Shown here: positions 41,584-44,717 of the stretch, piece after piece
How the letters are laid out: every line of letters begins with the position of its first letter
Position numbering within the stretch: the first letter of the stretch is position 1
Origin: Verrucomicrobiales bacterium
GTDB lineage: Bacteria > Verrucomicrobiota > Verrucomicrobiia > Verrucomicrobiales > DEV007
Direction of reading: 5' to 3'
DNA length: 44,717 nt
NCBI GenBank assembly: GCA_029213265.1
Contig: JARGNG010000030.1
Coordinates: 1 to 44,717 of the forward strand
Notes under the pieces: model-generated
The model's input: only the letters and a program-made list of their open reading frames with translations
Told to the model about the DNA's origin: nothing
The model's database searches: none
Position numbers and translations under genes: made by a program

Positions 41584-42630
41584 TCAAAGATGAACTTTGG
41601 CTCCGTCGTTTTTCGCGCTTTCGTAGATCGCGCAGATGAGGGCGACGGCCCGCCGCGCCTCATTTCCGTCGACACTGGGAGAGCGACCTTCGCGGATCGC
41701 CGTGACAACGTCTTCGAAATTGAGCTGATGACCCAGGAAGTTAATGGCTTTGGGATCGTTCGCACCGAGACCCTTCGCGTCGCTTCCCTGCATCAGGCTG
41801 GCCCGGACTTCTGCATCCTCCGGCGCTTCTTCCGCGAAATCCCAAACGCGAAATTTTTCGTCGGCGAGAAAGGCGGAACCCTGATCCCCGCAAAGATTGA
41901 CTTCTGCGGGGTGACCGGTCGAAGACCAGCAAGCGGTGGACCCCTGGATGACTCCCCGGGCCCCGTTTTTGAATTCGAGAATGGCTACCGCGGTATCCTC
42001 CACTTCAATTCCCTCATGTGCGAGGCAGGCCATCGAGGCAGACACGGAGGCGACATCTCCCGCCAGATAAATGAGCTGATCAATCAGGTGGATCGACTGG
42101 TTCATGAGGGCGCCGCCCCCGTCCAGGGCCCAGGTTCCGCGCCAGGCTCCGGAATCGTAGTAGGCCTGATCGCGATACCATTTCACATAGGCGTCACACA
42201 TGGTGAGGGTGCCGAACCGGCCGTCGTCGACCGCTTTTTTGAAAGCATCCATCGCCGGATGAAAGCGCCGGTTAAAAATACCGGCCAAGGTCACGCCGGC
42301 TTCTTCGCAAGCTGCGATCATCAGGTCAATTCGCTCGGGAGTGATTTCGAGAGGCTTTTCGCAAACGACGTGTTTCCCGGCTTTGGCAGCGGCAATGGCC
42401 GGCTCAAGGTGGGCTCCGCTCGGAGTGGCGATCGTGACGATATCAAGCTCAGGATCAGCGAGAAATTCGTCGAGGTCGGTGTAGCCGATCCCTCCGTTTT
42501 CCGCAACCAGCTCATCAACGGCTTCCTGACGGCGACCGTAGAACGAGTGCAGTTCCCCGCCCTCCATGGCTGCGATCGCCTTTGCGTGGAAGTTGGCAAT
42601 CATGCCGGCTCCAATGATTCCAAATTTCAT
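41584..42630 (-). CDS. Gfo/Idh/MocA-family oxidoreductase
   Basis: 348 residues. GIIGAGMIANFHAKAI is the NAD(P)-binding Rossmann motif; VTIATPSGAHLEPAIAAAKAGKHVVCEKPLE contains the family EKP with the catalytic Lys; GGGALMNQSIHLIDQLIYL supplies the His of the active-site HxxD pattern. Family members oxidise or reduce sugar hydroxyls such as those of inositol and UDP-amino sugars. ATG 42630 is used; GTG 42639 is in frame upstream. First gene of the cluster with the propeller-like and epimerase genes. Confidence 0.92.
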   Translation of the reverse strand: MKFGIIGAGMIANFHAKAIAAMEGGELHSFYGRRQEAVDELVAENGGIGYTDLDEFLADPELDIVTIATPSGAHLEPAIAAAKAGKHVVCEKPLEITPERIDLMIAACEEAGVTLAGIFNRRFHPAMDAFKKAVDDGRFGTLTMCDAYVKWYRDQAYYDSGAWRGTWALDGGGALMNQSIHLIDQLIYLAGDVASVSASMACLAHEGIEVEDTAVAILEFKNGARGVIQGSTACWSSTGHPAEVNLCGDQGSAFLADEKFRVWDFAEEAPEDAEVRASLMQGSDAKGLGANDPKAINFLGHQLNFEDVVTAIREGRSPSVDGNEARRAVALICAIYESAKNDGAKVHL

Positions 42631-42673
42631 AACTGACACCGTTTGGGGTGGGAAAAAGACAAATGGGAAGGTT

Positions 42674-44368
42674 CTAGGCAGTTTTCCGGTTCTTGGAAAC
42701 GAAGCCTGCGATTCCGATCACAAAGAGAACCACAAGAACGGCGATACCGACTTTGCCCATCGGAAAGGAACCAAGGTTCTTATCTTTCAGTGCCCAGATC
42801 GATCCAAAGGTGGCGAGGCCGGTTGCGATCAGCATGAGAACATTCCAGATGACCCGCTTGCCACCTCTCGGCATGGCATCACCGAGAAGCTTCTTGGAAT
42901 TCATCATCAGCAAAAAGATGAAGTAGGCGATCGGAAGGAGAGAGCTGCCGATCACGGACGTGGGAACGGCCAGAGCGGCCTTGGACTCGCCTGTCCAGAT
43001 CAGGGGGAAACAAATCCCCAGCAATCCCGGAATGAGGCTCCCAAGGAAATGGAGCTTCTTATCACCGGGGCGCCCGAGCGCTTCGCAAAGACAGAATCCA
43101 TTGATCAGCATGAGAATGATGATCGTCGAAAGCGCCATGCCGAGAACGCCGACTCCAAAGATGATTTTCCCAACGCCCGGCCCCGCCAGAGAGGAGAGTG
43201 ACTTTGCGAGGTCCGAATCTTTCCGGTCCACGAGCATGGCGGCAATCCTCCGGTCGGCAATGGGAAGTGCGTCGCGAAGTTCCGTCACCTTGCCGTCCAG
43301 AGCGTCTCCTTCGAGGCCTTCCAGGTCGGCGGCGTAGCGCTTCACGATGAACTTATCCGCGACACCGGCAAAGCTGGCTTCTTTTCCGGCGATCACGGAT
43401 CCGTCTTCATTCAATATGTCGGCGGTTTTTCCGTGAAACTGGCTTGCTGCCGCGATCACGATACAGGCCGTCGCAATGACGAAGGGAATGACAAGGCCGG
43501 TCCCGAGGTCAAAAATGGCAAGACCACGGTGGTGCTTGCCCCATCCTTTTCGAAGCATGGAGTAGGGAAGCAGGAAGGTCATGTTGATCCCGACCGCCGT
43601 TCCAAAGGCGGCGATGACTTTGTCTTTCTGCACGCTGGCTACGCCGGTTCTCCAGATTTCAGCGCTTTCGCCGGTGGCTTCGATCGCGGTGGCGATAGCG
43701 GGGGCCGGTTCGCGAATATCGGAGAGATTGGGAATGAATCCGGCGAGGATTTCCCCCCAGTTCAGAGCCCCGGTTGTCGTCAGACGGACGACGACGAGGA
43801 AGAAAGAAACGACAACGATTCCAACCATCGTTTTGAGAATGGCCTCAAAAATCTTGACCCCTTTGCTGTTTGAATCATAGGCACGAACGACAAGGGCTGC
43901 GGCAACGAGAAGCACGGCACCGATAAACCAAGGCGCGGCGGAAACGCTTTCGAGGGAGGGAATCAGGTTTTGTTGAACAGCACCGGTTCCGAGAGCGAAC
44001 TGTGGCAGACACCAGACGATATTGGCCATCATCGCAGCAATGAGCCAGGCCCAGCCGAGGACGGGGCTGACGTGCTTGTTGATCGCGGCGAAGGGGCGTT
44101 CCCCGGTCGAAAGCGTGACGTAGGCGATCGCGCTCAACATGACGACCCCGAGGATCATCGCGAGCGGCTGCAGCCACATCAGGTTGTAGCCCATCATCAC
44201 CCCGAGGAAAAGAGCGCCTGCAAGAGAGCCACCCCCAAGAGTAATAGCAGCCTGAAGCCAGCCCGGACCGGTCTTTTTGGCGTAGTAGCCGATTCGTTTT
44301 CCGGCGGGCTGATCAGCCAGAGCGGCAAGCTCGGCGGATTCCTGTTCGTTGACTTGAGGTTCGCTCAT
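42674..44368 (-). CDS. NRAMP-related metal-ion transporter with divergent binding motifs
   Basis: 564 residues with at least eleven membrane spans. The first span reads TGPGWLQAAITLGGGSLAGALFLG and the sixth AVGINMTFLLPYSML, positions where NRAMP proteins carry DPGN and MPH. The overall pattern matches the variant annotated as divalent metal cation transporter in Planctomycetota and Verrucomicrobiota, but the classic metal ligands are replaced, so Mn2+/Fe2+ transport is uncertain; Mg2+ or another solute is possible. A soluble insert of about 90 residues (GKTADILNEDG to DSDLAKSLSSL) interrupts the second half. ATG has AGGA 9 bases upstream. It has its own promoter. Confidence 0.78.
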   Translation of the reverse strand: MSEPQVNEQESAELAALADQPAGKRIGYYAKKTGPGWLQAAITLGGGSLAGALFLGVMMGYNLMWLQPLAMILGVVMLSAIAYVTLSTGERPFAAINKHVSPVLGWAWLIAAMMANIVWCLPQFALGTGAVQQNLIPSLESVSAAPWFIGAVLLVAAALVVRAYDSNSKGVKIFEAILKTMVGIVVVSFFLVVVRLTTTGALNWGEILAGFIPNLSDIREPAPAIATAIEATGESAEIWRTGVASVQKDKVIAAFGTAVGINMTFLLPYSMLRKGWGKHHRGLAIFDLGTGLVIPFVIATACIVIAAASQFHGKTADILNEDGSVIAGKEASFAGVADKFIVKRYAADLEGLEGDALDGKVTELRDALPIADRRIAAMLVDRKDSDLAKSLSSLAGPGVGKIIFGVGVLGMALSTIIILMLINGFCLCEALGRPGDKKLHFLGSLIPGLLGICFPLIWTGESKAALAVPTSVIGSSLLPIAYFIFLLMMNSKKLLGDAMPRGGKRVIWNVLMLIATGLATFGSIWALKDKNLGSFPMGKVGIAVLVVLFVIGIAGFVSKNRKTA

Positions 44369-44410
44369 TGGGTTGGTTCCTGGATCGATAGGGTTGAAAA
44401 ACGTTCAGCG

Positions 44411-44438
44411 ATTCTAGTCTTTGCGACAAGTCCGTCAA
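44411..44438 (-). promoter_or_regulatory. Sigma70 promoter of the NRAMP-related gene
   Basis: TTGACG (44438-44433), a 16-base spacer, TAGAAT (44416-44411). Transcription should start near 44404, leaving a leader of about 36 bases. Confidence 0.7.
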
Positions 44439-44717
44439 GACCGGTATAGGGGACGGGATTAGGAAAGTCGATTCCCGGTTTCCGCTTGCCGGTAATTGAC
44501 TTCGTTCCACAATCGCGAGAAAGGAATAGAAACGGGGTTCTTGTCTAGTCCTTCCCTTGATCCGCTTCTTTCCCGGGGCGTTTTGATTTTTGGAACCGCT
44601 TCTTTTGGTAAATCACGCTGTTCCCGATGTTTCGGAATTTCCAACGGAGGAGGAGGGAGGAAAATGTCAGCAACTTAATTTGGTGGATTCGTGAAAAGAT
44701 CAGCCTTTCTGTGGAAA
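44439..44717. other. Right-edge intergenic stretch
   Basis: No convincing gene; open frames on both strands are short and unconserved in look. A purine-rich block lies at 44646-44664. GTG 44691 opens KRSAFLWK on the plus strand to the window end, which could be a signal-peptide start of a gene beyond the edge, but only nine codons are visible. Confidence 0.4.

Noticed and set aside
1..44717. tRNA, rRNA, riboswitch or phage genes
   Set aside because: No T-loop plus acceptor pairs, no integrase, terminase or capsid-like product and no conserved riboswitch core could be seen in the gaps.

Overview
The window reads as a chromosome segment of a free-living heterotrophic bacterium with moderately high GC. 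The mix of a DUF2339/DUF3999 pair, secreted proteins of unknown family, Gfo/Idh/MocA and TIM-barrel sugar enzymes, a DUF5060-type glycoside hydrolase and many short intergenic repeats points to Verrucomicrobiota, perhaps the Opitutia/Puniceicoccales side. That placement is inference from gene content; no rRNA is present. I see no phage, insertion sequence, CRISPR array or tRNA gene.

Layout. 1-253: the start of an outer-membrane efflux lipoprotein gene that runs off the left edge. 477-2891: a cysteine desulfurase gene bracketed by two heptamer-repeat arrays, then ilvC with promoter and terminator. 2949-7754: an unrecognised protein, then the translationally coupled DUF2339-DUF3999 membrane pair. 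8018-10996: a minus-strand carbohydrate cluster (hexulose-phosphate-synthase-like enzyme, zinc dehydrogenase, small membrane protein, TIM-barrel isomerase). 11142-12725: a split YeeE/YedE sulfur-transport pair facing an ArsR-type regulator, with a near-consensus promoter whose spacer holds an inverted repeat. 12796-18590: tRNA-dihydrouridine synthase, secreted glycoside hydrolase, orphan GspF/PilC, aldo/keto-reductase-like protein and a Cys-tailed DUF6428-type protein.

18706-26474: a tight five-gene operon for lipid breakdown. Patatin lipase, acyl-CoA ligase, thiolase, FadB-type enzyme and acyl-CoA dehydrogenase together give fatty-acid release, activation and all beta-oxidation steps. 26897-28573: a secreted protein made of two homologous repeats. 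28886-31473: recA with a long low-complexity N-terminal extension, divergent from trpS. 31488-35247: a secreted OB-like protein, a DUF4190-like protein, an MFS transporter, rpsT and an L,D-transpeptidase, all on the minus strand. 35503-39663: a secreted protein of unknown function, a MIF-family tautomerase and alaS. 39744-42630: a three-gene sugar cluster (Gfo/Idh/MocA oxidoreductase, propeller-like protein, UDP-sugar epimerase). 42674-44368: an NRAMP-related transporter with its own promoter.

The least expected signal is a set of intergenic tandem repeats with unrelated unit sequences but always a 7-bp period: TTGAAGG (477 and 1699), GCAGAGG (8911), CCCGGCA (11087) and TTGGATC/TTGGTTC (30308). 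Two of them place GGG every 7 bases, the G3N4 pattern expected to fold into G-quadruplexes. Other points worth checking are the apparently leaderless yeeE transcript, the extended RecA, a terminator-like hairpin over the start codon of the lipid operon, and several enzymes lacking usual family residues.
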